Assembly: GCA_900554615.1 (NCBI GenBank)
Contig: USIB01000044.1
Location: 1 to 10,551 of the forward strand
DNA from: an uncultured Mycoplasmatota bacterium
Lineage (GTDB): Bacteria; Bacillota_I; Bacilli_A; RF39; UBA660
Length of the DNA: 10,551 nucleotides
Direction of reading: 5' to 3'
This document shows positions 1 to 6,080 of this stretch, piece after piece (positions within the stretch are counted from its first letter, which is position 1; each line of letters opens with the position of its first letter). The notes under the pieces are model-generated. The model worked only from the letters and a program-made list of their open reading frames with translations, was not told where the DNA came from and did no database searches. The translations under genes and the position numbers were made by a program.

Positions 1-53
1 TTCCAAAAATGTGCATATTCCATTATTTCTTTAAAATCTTCATTTATATTCAA
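1..53 (-). CDS. N-terminus of an unrecognised protein (partial, runs off the left edge)
   Basis: Read on the minus strand, a Shine-Dalgarno AAGGAG (complement of 65-70) precedes a TTG start (complement of 51-53) by 11 nt, and the frame stays open to the edge of the window. It gives about 17 residues beginning (M)NINEDFKEIMEYAHFW. No in-frame ATG exists before codon 11, so TTG is the best start. The ATG that overlaps codon 4 is in another frame and stops after six codons. The visible part is polar and charged with no signal peptide, which suggests a cytoplasmic protein. I do not recognise the family from so few residues. The gene is divergent from the acetyltransferase remnant to its right. 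Confidence 0.5.
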   Translation of the reverse strand, partial: MNINEDFKEIMEYAHFW

Positions 54-76
54 CTTTATTCTCTCTCCTTACAATT

Positions 77-104
77 ATTTTAATATTATCATATTTTTTG
101 TAAA
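77..104 (-). promoter_or_regulatory. Probable sigma-A promoter for the left-edge minus-strand gene
   Basis: On the minus strand, TTTACA (complement of 99-104) and TAAAAT (complement of 77-82) are separated by 16 nt. The predicted transcription start, near 70, falls at the Shine-Dalgarno AAGGAG, giving a very short leader. The match is moderate, and in DNA this AT-rich chance matches occur. The position directly before a plausible start is the main support. Confidence 0.4.
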
Positions 105-393
105 AGAAAAAGAAACAAATAAATTATTAGGTTTTGTTATGATAAATACTTATATGCAAAAATGTAATGAAGGGCATAGTATTGCAGAATTTATGATAAT
201 TCCTAAGTATAGAAGAAACAAAATAGGTAAAAAAGTTGCTTTTGAATGCTTTGATATGTATAAAGGAAATTGGGAAGTATCACCTTCATATGGAAGTGAT
301 TCAGCATATAATTTTTGGAAGAAAGTAATAGATAAATATACAAATGATGATAATAAATTAAATGATGGTATATTTATCTTTAATAATAAATAA
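94..393 (+). pseudogene. 5'-truncated GNAT N-acetyltransferase remnant
   Basis: The frame that contains the ATG at 139 encodes the C-terminal half of a GNAT acetyltransferase, an enzyme that moves an acetyl group from acetyl-CoA to an amine. The acetyl-CoA loop is recognisable as IAEFMIIPKYRRNKIGKK (codons 16-33 from ATG 139), followed by the family's usual FWKKVI near codon 59. The GNAT-like reading begins before that ATG: codons from about 100 read VKEKETNKLLGFV, matching the strand that precedes the loop, but no start codon or ribosome binding site lies in frame. Further upstream the sequence is the leader of the divergent gene. About half the domain is therefore missing, most simply a 5' deletion. 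ATG 139 has no Shine-Dalgarno either. An extended -10 (TGTTATGAT, 135-143) may instead start the rbgA transcript here. The stop overlaps the rbgA ribosome binding site. Alternative: a short functional protein from ATG 139. Confidence 0.6.
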
Positions 394-407
394 AGGAGTT
401 GATAGGG

Positions 408-1262
408 ATGAATGAAATTAAAACTAATATAAACTGGTACCCTGGCCATATGGCTAAGACTAAAAGAGAAATAAAAGAAAAGATAGATTTAATAGATATT
501 GTATTTGAAGTAGTAGATGCTAGAATACCATATTCTTCTAAAAATAAAGAGATTGAAGAAATGACTAAAGGAAAACCTAGAGTTATTGTTATGACTAAGA
601 TTGATTTATGTGATAATGATAAGACTAATAAATGGATTAAATATTATGAAGATAGGGATTATATTGTAGTACCTATTGATCTAATTAATAATCCTAATAC
701 TAAGATTATATTTGATAAGATTAAACCTTTAATTGATGAAATTAATAATAAGAGAATTAGTAAGGGATTAAAACCTAGAAGAGCTAGAATACTAGTAATG
801 GGAGTTCCTAATGCTGGTAAATCTACTTTAATAAATAGACTAGTAGGTAAGAAGAGTACTAATGTAGGTAATAGACCTGGTGTTACTAAAACCCTAGAAT
901 GGATTAGAATTAATGATAAAGTTGAACTATTAGATACTCCAGGTATATTATGGCCTAAGTTAGATGATGAAGAGGTAGCTCATAATTTAGCTAGTATGAC
1001 TGCGATTAAAGAAGAAGTATTAGATTGTGAAGATATTGCTATATATATTATAAATAAAATGTTATCTGATTATCCAGATAACATTAAAGATAGATATAAT
1101 ATTACTAATACTGGTGATATTGTAGATATTCTTGATCAGATAGGTAAGAAAATAGGAGCATACAAAAATAATGAAACTGACTATGATAGAGTATATAAAA
1201 GAGTCATTAAAGATCTTCAAGATGGATATTTAGGAAAAGTTACTTTTGATGATATAAAATAA
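408..1262 (+). CDS. rbgA: Ribosome biogenesis GTPase RbgA (YlqF)
   Basis: Circularly permuted GTPase that acts late in assembly of the large (50S) ribosomal subunit. The G motifs come in the permuted order G4-G1-G2-G3: TKID at residues 63-66, the P-loop GVPNAGKST at 132-140, a G2 region around GNRPGVTKT (154-162) and DTPG at 176-179. The N-terminal signature NWYPGHMAK (9-17) holds the conserved histidine (H14) implicated in GTP hydrolysis in RbgA. The C-terminal helical region (about 190-284) matches the RNA-binding end of the family, and 284 residues is normal length. I chose ATG 408 over the upstream in-frame TTG at 399 because AAGGAG at 393-398 lies 9 nt before 408 and abuts 399. It follows the acetyltransferase remnant with almost no gap and faces a minus-strand gene across a shared terminator. 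Confidence 0.96.
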   Translation: MNEIKTNINWYPGHMAKTKREIKEKIDLIDIVFEVVDARIPYSSKNKEIEEMTKGKPRVIVMTKIDLCDNDKTNKWIKYYEDRDYIVVPIDLINNPNTKIIFDKIKPLIDEINNKRISKGLKPRRARILVMGVPNAGKSTLINRLVGKKSTNVGNRPGVTKTLEWIRINDKVELLDTPGILWPKLDDEEVAHNLASMTAIKEEVLDCEDIAIYIINKMLSDYPDNIKDRYNITNTGDIVDILDQIGKKIGAYKNNETDYDRVYKRVIKDLQDGYLGKVTFDDIK

Positions 1263-1292
1263 AAGGTATAGAAGTTTAAATCTATACCCTTT
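1262..1292. terminator. Bidirectional terminator between convergent genes
   Basis: A perfect 8-bp stem, GGTATAGA (1265-1272) with TCTATACC (1281-1288), has an 8-nt loop. An A-run lies on the left and CCCTTTAT on the right, so it can end transcription of rbgA on the plus strand and of the membrane protein gene on the minus strand. It starts right after the rbgA stop and abuts the stop of the opposing gene. Confidence 0.8.
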
Positions 1293-1788
1293 ATCTTATA
1301 ATATTACCAAGTATTCCATATGATATAACACTCATAATGATACTTGCAAGAATAACTCCTAGCATAATATAGATAAATGATTTCTTTTTATCCATATTTA
1401 ATAATACAGCAAGACCTGCTCCTGTCCAAGCACCAGTACCAGGAAGAGGGATACCTACAAATAACATAAGTCCAATATATCCATATTTTTCTATTTGGTC
1501 TTTCTTTGATAATATCTTTTTTTCTATTTTATTTACAAACTTTTTAGTTACTTTAAACTTTTTTAACCAATTTAAAACTTTTTCTAAAAAAAGTAAAACT
1601 ATAGGAATAGGAAGAGTATTTCCTACTATACTTATAATATAACCAGGTAAGAAATCAAGATTAAGAAGAGATGCTGCGAGTAAGCCTCCTCTTAGTTCTA
1701 GTAAAGGAAGCATTGATATAATAAATACTACTACCTCTTTTCCCAAACCATTAAATAAATTAATTAAACTTTCAACCATATTTTCCAT
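1291..1788 (-). CDS. Small multidrug-export-type membrane protein (COG2426 / PF06695)
   Basis: A 165-residue integral membrane protein of the family named 'putative small multidrug export protein'. The name rests on weak functional evidence, so transport of drugs should not be assumed. Family signatures are ELRGGLLAA (residues 31-39) and GIPLPGTGAWTG (112-123). Both lie in re-entrant or helical segments that resemble those of DedA-like membrane proteins. Hydrophobic stretches lie at about 18-30, 34-68, 104-130 and 136-160, with a lysine-rich cytoplasmic loop at about 70-101. The start ATG (complement of 1786-1788) is preceded by GGAGG (complement of 1798-1802) at 9 nt spacing. The gene is transcribed alone from its own promoter, is divergent from the pgsA-like gene and convergent with rbgA. 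Confidence 0.87.
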   Translation of the reverse strand: MENMVESLINLFNGLGKEVVVFIISMLPLLELRGGLLAASLLNLDFLPGYIISIVGNTLPIPIVLLFLEKVLNWLKKFKVTKKFVNKIEKKILSKKDQIEKYGYIGLMLFVGIPLPGTGAWTGAGLAVLLNMDKKKSFIYIMLGVILASIIMSVISYGILGNIIR

Positions 1789-1810
1789 AATATTTATCCT
1801 CCACTTCTAA

Positions 1811-1839
1811 ATTATATCAAAATAATATTGATAAGTAAA
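1811..1839 (-). promoter_or_regulatory. Promoter of the COG2426 membrane protein gene
   Basis: On the minus strand TTTACT (complement of 1834-1839) and a consensus TATAAT (complement of 1811-1816) are separated by exactly 17 nt. The predicted start of transcription is near 1804, about two bases before the GGAGG ribosome binding site, so the leader would be only about 16 nt. Confidence 0.75.
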
Positions 1840-1868
1840 TTATATTATATCTATTTTACACTAGTTAA

Positions 1869-1897
1869 TTGATTTTTAACCTATATTATTGTATAAT
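1869..1897 (+). promoter_or_regulatory. Promoter of the pgsA-like / serS / zinc-ribbon operon
   Basis: TTGATT (1869-1874) and a perfect TATAAT (1892-1897) are separated by 17 nt. The predicted start is near 1904, with the AAGGGA ribosome binding site at 1905-1910, so the leader is about 14 nt. It is back to back with the divergent promoter at 1811-1839, about 30 bp apart. Confidence 0.8.
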
Positions 1898-1917
1898 CAA
1901 TATGAAGGGATGTTATA

Positions 1918-2541
1918 ATGTATAGATTTAAGAAAATGTTACCAAATATAATTACTATATCGAGAATTATATCATTAATATTAGGTTTTATCTTTTTTAT
2001 TAAAGATAATATTCTTATATCACTAATACTATATGTATACGGTGCAGTCTCGGATAGTATAGATGGATATTTGGCTAGAAGATTAGATGCTTATTCTAAA
2101 CTTGGACAATACTTAGATGCTATTAGTGATAAATTATATTTCTTGTCATTAATAATTATATTATTACTAAATAAAAAATATTTAATAATAATACCATTTA
2201 TTATGGAAATAATAATATCTATAATTAATTATTTAATTATAAAGAAAAATAAAAAAGTATTTACAGAAAGAGTAGGCAAGTTTAAAACTACATTGTTTAT
2301 GATAACACTAATACTTGGTATTATATCTATAAAGATTTATTCATTTATGTATCCATATATTGTATTTTTAGTATTGACAATATATTTCCATATAGAAACT
2401 ATATTCGCTTATATAAATCAATATAATGGAAATAGTAGTGAAAAAAAAGTTAGTTTTAAAGGTAAGAGTATTATTGAAAGAATAAGATTATTGTTAAAAG
2501 AGTTTATATATTATATAGTTAAACCAATAAAAATTAAGTAG
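1918..2541 (+). CDS. pgsA: CDP-alcohol phosphatidyltransferase, PgsA-like
   Basis: Membrane enzyme that transfers a phosphatidyl group from a CDP-linked lipid to an alcohol. The likely reaction is CDP-diacylglycerol plus glycerol-3-phosphate to phosphatidylglycerophosphate, the first committed step to phosphatidylglycerol. The full family motif D-x2-DG-x2-AR-x8-G-x3-D-x3-D is present: D46, D49, G50, A53, R54, G63, D67 and D71, the residues that bind the metal pair and the CDP group. Several hydrophobic helices surround it (about 15-28, 31-45, 73-84, 87-108, 123-166), and a basic tail follows from 175 to 207. PgsA is the best match by length and by the N-terminal LPNIITISRII, but a cardiolipin or other CDP-alcohol transferase of the same family cannot be excluded. 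First gene of a three-gene operon; its stop codon overlaps the serS ribosome binding site. Confidence 0.85.
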   Translation: MYRFKKMLPNIITISRIISLILGFIFFIKDNILISLILYVYGAVSDSIDGYLARRLDAYSKLGQYLDAISDKLYFLSLIIILLLNKKYLIIIPFIMEIIISIINYLIIKKNKKVFTERVGKFKTTLFMITLILGIISIKIYSFMYPYIVFLVLTIYFHIETIFAYINQYNGNSSEKKVSFKGKSIIERIRLLLKEFIYYIVKPIKIK

Positions 2542-2551
2542 GAGGAAGATT

Positions 2552-3835
2552 ATGATAGATATAAATATAATTAGAACAAATAAAGAATTAGTAAAAGAAA
2601 ATATTAAAAAGAAATTTCAAGATGAAAAATTACCACTTGTAGATTCTATATATGATATGGATATTAAATATAGAAAAATTAAAACAGAAGCAGATGAAGA
2701 TAGAAGTAAAGTTAATACTTTAAGTAAAGAAATAGGCTCTTTGATGAGAGATAAAAAGGTAGAAGAAGCTAACAAAATTAAAGAAGAAGTATCAAATATA
2801 AAAAAGAGAATACCAGAACTTGAAAAAGAAGAAGAAATGTTAGCAAATGAAATAAGAGAAAAAATGATGAAGATACCTAATATCATTGATGATAGTGTAC
2901 CTATAGGAAAAGATGACTCAGAAAATGTTGAACTTGAAAGATTTGGTGAAGCAAAAGTACCTAGTTATGAGATTCCATACCATGCTGATATTATTACTAG
3001 ACTTGGTGGACTTGATAAGGAGTCTGCGGGCAGAACAAGTGGTAATGGCTTTTATTACTTGATGGGTGATATAGCAAGACTTTCTAGTGCAATGTTATCT
3101 TATGCTAGAGATTATATGATAGATAGAGATTTTATATACTGTATTCCACCATTTATGATAAGAAGTGATGTAGTTGATGGTGTTATGTCTTTTGAAGAAA
3201 TGGATGCTATGATGTATAAAATAGAGGGAGAAGATTTATTTTTAATTGGTACTAGTGAACACTCTATGATTGGTAAGTTTAAAGATCAACTTATTAAAGA
3301 AGATAAACTTCCTATTACTATGACTTCTTATTCTCCTTGTTTTAGAAAAGAAGTAGGAGCTCATGGTATTGAAGAGAGAGGTATATATAGAGTACATCAA
3401 TTTGAAAAACAAGAAATGATAGTATTATGTAAACCTGAAGAATCTATGGATTGGTATAATAAAATGTGGAAATATACTGTAGAAATATTTAGAAATATGA
3501 ATATTCCTGTTAGAACAATAGAATGCTGCTCAGGTGATTTAGCAGATCTTAAAGTTAAATCTTGTGATGTAGAAGCATTCAGCCCTAGACAAAATAAATA
3601 CTTTGAAGTTGGATCTTGTTCAACACTAGGAGATGCTCAAGCAAGAAGATTATCTATAAGAGTAAAAGGTGAAAATGGTAATTATTATCCACATACTTTA
3701 AATAATACTGTTCTTGCTAGTACTAGAGCCTTAATAGCACTTATTGAAAATAATTACAATGAAGATGGTAGTATTACTATTCCAGAAGTATTAAGACCTT
3801 ATATGGGTAATAAAGAGAAAATAGAAGTTAAATAA
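2552..3835 (+). CDS. serS: Serine--tRNA ligase, divergent type
   Basis: Class II aminoacyl-tRNA synthetase that charges tRNA-Ser (and tRNA-Sec where present) in the cytoplasm. The N-terminal charged, coiled-coil arm (about 30-106) is the tRNA-binding helical hairpin. The catalytic core has motif 2 from CFRKEVG through RVHQFEKQE (263-288), with R265 and E285 in the expected places. Motif 3 is LNNTVLASTRALIALIEN (383-400), with the ATP-binding arginine R392. The length of 427 residues is normal. Several signatures differ from common bacterial SerS: GTSEHSM (233-239) in place of the usual TAEVPL-type serine loop, GAHGIEERG in place of GxxGRDTRG, and NNTVLASTR in place of NGSGLAVGR. The start is well set, since AGGAGG at 2541-2546 overlaps the previous stop region. 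No T-box leader is seen; expression comes from the pgsA-like promoter. Confidence 0.95.
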   Translation: MIDINIIRTNKELVKENIKKKFQDEKLPLVDSIYDMDIKYRKIKTEADEDRSKVNTLSKEIGSLMRDKKVEEANKIKEEVSNIKKRIPELEKEEEMLANEIREKMMKIPNIIDDSVPIGKDDSENVELERFGEAKVPSYEIPYHADIITRLGGLDKESAGRTSGNGFYYLMGDIARLSSAMLSYARDYMIDRDFIYCIPPFMIRSDVVDGVMSFEEMDAMMYKIEGEDLFLIGTSEHSMIGKFKDQLIKEDKLPITMTSYSPCFRKEVGAHGIEERGIYRVHQFEKQEMIVLCKPEESMDWYNKMWKYTVEIFRNMNIPVRTIECCSGDLADLKVKSCDVEAFSPRQNKYFEVGSCSTLGDAQARRLSIRVKGENGNYYPHTLNNTVLASTRALIALIENNYNEDGSITIPEVLRPYMGNKEKIEVK

Positions 3836-3838
3836 AAT

Positions 3839-3862
3839 ACAGGTGCATTTACAGGTGCATTT
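3839..3862 (+). repeat. Perfect 12-bp tandem duplication after serS
   Basis: The unit ACAGGTGCATTT occurs twice head to tail (3839-3850 and 3851-3862), just after the serS stop and before the ribosome binding site of the next gene. The only hairpin it permits is a weak TGCA/TGCA stem before a short T-run, so it is at best a poor terminator. Confidence 0.85.
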
Positions 3863-3876
3863 TTGATAGGAGAGGA

Positions 3877-4317
3877 ATGAGAGATTTGAAAGATAAAATA
3901 AGAAAGTTTATGATAGGTAGATATGGAGTAGATGAAGTATATAAACTACTACTAGTTATATGTTTTATCTTACTTGTTATTAATACTTTTGTTAATAATG
4001 ATATTATTAGAATAATAGAAGTATTACTTTTAGTTATTATATTCTTTAGATTTTCTTCTAAGAACATTGCTAAAAGAAAAAAAGAAAATGATTTTTATTT
4101 AAAAATTAGAAATAAAATTACTAGTATCTTTAATTATAATAAGAAAAAATATGATGATAGAAATACTCATATGTATAAGAAATGTCCTAAATGTAAACAA
4201 AAAATCAGATTACCATTAAAAAAAGGAGAACATACTGTTAAATGCCCTAAGTGTGGTAATAAATTTGATGTCAAGTGTAAGAAAGATGAAAAGATTAAAG
4301 TAGAAATAGTTAAATAA
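3877..4317 (+). CDS. Two-helix membrane protein with C-terminal zinc ribbon
   Basis: A 146-residue protein of a type common in Firmicutes and of unknown function. A basic N-terminus with GRYGVDE (14-20) is followed by two hydrophobic helices (about 22-39 and 42-58), a basic linker, and a zinc ribbon with two CPKC motifs (Cys 103/106 and 123/126) that should bind one zinc ion. The ribbon is probably cytoplasmic, because both lysine-rich flanks favour that side. The AGGAGAGG ribosome binding site (3868-3875) sits very close to ATG 3877, so the in-frame TTG at 3886 is a possible alternative start three codons later. Last gene of the operon with serS; a strong terminator follows. Confidence 0.85.
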   Translation: MRDLKDKIRKFMIGRYGVDEVYKLLLVICFILLVINTFVNNDIIRIIEVLLLVIIFFRFSSKNIAKRKKENDFYLKIRNKITSIFNYNKKKYDDRNTHMYKKCPKCKQKIRLPLKKGEHTVKCPKCGNKFDVKCKKDEKIKVEIVK

Positions 4318-4327
4318 TTACATTTAT

Positions 4328-4370
4328 AAATAAACTTAAGAAGTTATATTATATTCTTAAGTTTATTTTA
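4328..4370 (+). terminator. Rho-independent terminator closing the serS operon
   Basis: A perfect 15-bp stem (4328-4342 with 4354-4368) around an 11-nt loop, preceded by A-rich and followed by T-rich sequence. The stem is AT-rich but long. It begins 11 nt after the stop of the zinc-ribbon gene and could act in both directions. Confidence 0.85.
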
Positions 4371-4415
4371 GTTATATATAATTATAAGAATATTGAAAAT
4401 TATCTTTTAAACTAC

Positions 4416-4444
4416 TTGAAAAAATATCAATTTTATAGTATATT
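4416..4444 (+). promoter_or_regulatory. Promoter of the surface-protein / deoD / ymfFH operon
   Basis: TTGAAA (4416-4421) and TATATT (4439-4444) are separated by 17 nt, with the predicted start near 4451. The leader to ATG 4471 is about 20 nt and carries GGAG at 4459-4462. It lies between a strong terminator and the next gene. It is the only convincing promoter I see before ymfH ends at 10208, so it may drive all five genes. Confidence 0.72.
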
Positions 4445-4470
4445 TAATTATAGAGTACGGAGCGTGTGAT

Positions 4471-6045
4471 ATGAAAGAAAAGTTTAATGAAATAATTCAT
4501 AGTAAAAAGATAATAGTAATATTAATAGTAGTATTAATTGTTTTAGTAGGAGCGGCTTCTACCTATGCATGGTTTACTTGGAGTAGTACTAATAATACTT
4601 CTCTTACTATGTCTATTGGCGAACTAGCAGATGTTACTTTTTCAAGTGGCAATGATATTAGTACTACTTCACTAGCACCAGTATTTAATTATACTGATGG
4701 TGAAAAAACTACTTTTACTATTAGAAATAAAACTGATACAGAAATATCATATAAAATATTACTAAATATTACTTCAATAGCAGATGAACTTAAAAGTAGT
4801 AGTCTAAAATATAAATTATTAAATAATAATACTGTAGTAGCAGAAGGAGATTTTAGTAATATAACAAGTAATAGTAGTACTTCTATATATAATGGAACTT
4901 TAAGCAATGGAAGTGTTAGTTTTACTTTCTATTTATACATAGACGGTAATATAGAAAATGATTTAGTTTTAATGGGTAAAAGTTTAATTGGCAATATTAT
5001 GATAGAGGCAAGTAAATCTTCAAATACAATAGTGGATTATGTAACTGATTTATATACAAATGCTGCAAAAACAGAGATTACTAATAATGGCATTATATAT
5101 AATTATGCGAAATCTGTTGCACTGATGAATGATAGGTTAGGTAATTCTAGTACTGATATAGATAGTGGAAATATAAGATATTATGGAGCAAGTCCTAATA
5201 ATTATATATATTTTAATTGTGATGATTATTCAAATCAAACAAGTGATACATGTGAGTTATGGAGAATAATTGGAGTTTTTAATGAGGAAACACCAAGTGA
5301 TGATGGCACTTATGTGACAGAAAAGAAAATCAAAATAATTAGAAATACTAGTATTGGTGCATTTTCTTTTGATAATGTTCCAACTGCGGGGGGTATTGGA
5401 ACTCATGCATGGGTAGATTCGAAAATAATGAAGCTGCTGAACTCAGGTTATGAAGGTCAAACAGGTGGAAGTTTATATTGGAATAGACAAACAGGTGAAT
5501 GTTATTCAGGAAGATCGGCAAACGAGACTAAAACTTGTGCCTTAGCAAATGTAGGATTAAAAAATGATGTAACAAAGAATATGATATCTGATACAAAATA
5601 TACATTACGTGGATGGAATGTTTTTCAAGTGTTTTCAGATCAGATATATACTTATGAAAGAACAACTGGTCAAGGATATAATTCATCTTCTAAAATTTCT
5701 TGGGATGGTAAAGTGGCACTAGCGTATCCAAGCGATTACGGATATGCTGCTGATTTGGAACTATGTACAGTCAATCTTTCTAGTTATAATGATAATAATT
5801 GTGTTTCTAACAATTGGATGAAAGCTGTATTAACAAAAGGTGCATGGGGATGGTTTATAACTCCAAAGAATGATTTATCAAATGGTGCATGGTTTGTTAT
5901 TAGTACAGGTAGTGTTACTTATACTAATGTTTTTAATGAATATAATATTGTTCCAACGTTTTATATTAATTCTAGTTTGGAAATTAAAGATGTAGATGGT
6001 GATGGATATGGAACAGCAGATAATCCATATCAACTTGCTGTTTAA
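4471..6045 (+). CDS. Exported surface protein: TasA/camelysin-like N-terminus plus large cysteine-paired C-terminal domain
   Basis: A 524-residue exported protein of unknown function. A basic start is followed by a hydrophobic core (14-31) and AASTYAWFTW (28-37), which resembles SipW-type signal peptides of TasA/camelysin-like proteins. Residues about 40-180 are Ser/Thr/Asn-rich and beta-rich, like the TasA-type domain. Residues about 205-524 form a second domain that I recognise as a repeated type in uncultured gut Firmicutes (it contains YFNCDDYSN, CELWRIIGVF and YPSDYGYAADL). I recall similarity to DUF6273 / formylglycine-enzyme-like folds but cannot confirm it. Its six cysteines form three local pairs: 250/261, 344/356 and 432/444. 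Near the end DVDGDG (507-512) could bind calcium. There is no LPXTG anchor or C-terminal membrane helix, so it is either released or held by an uncleaved N-terminus. The ribosome binding site GGAG (4459-4462) supports the start. The next gene encodes a probable exported partner. Confidence 0.75.
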   Translation: MKEKFNEIIHSKKIIVILIVVLIVLVGAASTYAWFTWSSTNNTSLTMSIGELADVTFSSGNDISTTSLAPVFNYTDGEKTTFTIRNKTDTEISYKILLNITSIADELKSSSLKYKLLNNNTVVAEGDFSNITSNSSTSIYNGTLSNGSVSFTFYLYIDGNIENDLVLMGKSLIGNIMIEASKSSNTIVDYVTDLYTNAAKTEITNNGIIYNYAKSVALMNDRLGNSSTDIDSGNIRYYGASPNNYIYFNCDDYSNQTSDTCELWRIIGVFNEETPSDDGTYVTEKKIKIIRNTSIGAFSFDNVPTAGGIGTHAWVDSKIMKLLNSGYEGQTGGSLYWNRQTGECYSGRSANETKTCALANVGLKNDVTKNMISDTKYTLRGWNVFQVFSDQIYTYERTTGQGYNSSSKISWDGKVALAYPSDYGYAADLELCTVNLSSYNDNNCVSNNWMKAVLTKGAWGWFITPKNDLSNGAWFVISTGSVTYTNVFNEYNIVPTFYINSSLEIKDVDGDGYGTADNPYQLAV

Positions 6046-6080
6046 TATAAAATAATAAAGAAAGAAAAGAGGTAATTAAA

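Noticed and set aside
399..407. TTG 399 as the rbgA start
   Set aside because: It abuts the AAGGAG at 393-398, leaving no spacing, while ATG 408 has 9 nt spacing and gives the normal N-terminus of the family.
150..449. 99-codon minus-strand open frame
   Set aside because: It lies antisense to the acetyltransferase remnant and the start of rbgA, has no ribosome binding site, and its Phe/Leu/Ser-rich product is typical of the reverse strand of AT-rich coding DNA.
2617..2886. 89-codon minus-strand frame inside serS
   Set aside because: It mirrors the Lys/Glu-rich coiled-coil arm of serS, which reads as Ser/Leu/Phe runs on the other strand. There is no start signal.
4471..6045. Diversity-generating retroelement target protein
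   Set aside because: The C-terminal domain may have a related fold, but no reverse transcriptase, template repeat or adenine-variable repeat is present in the window.
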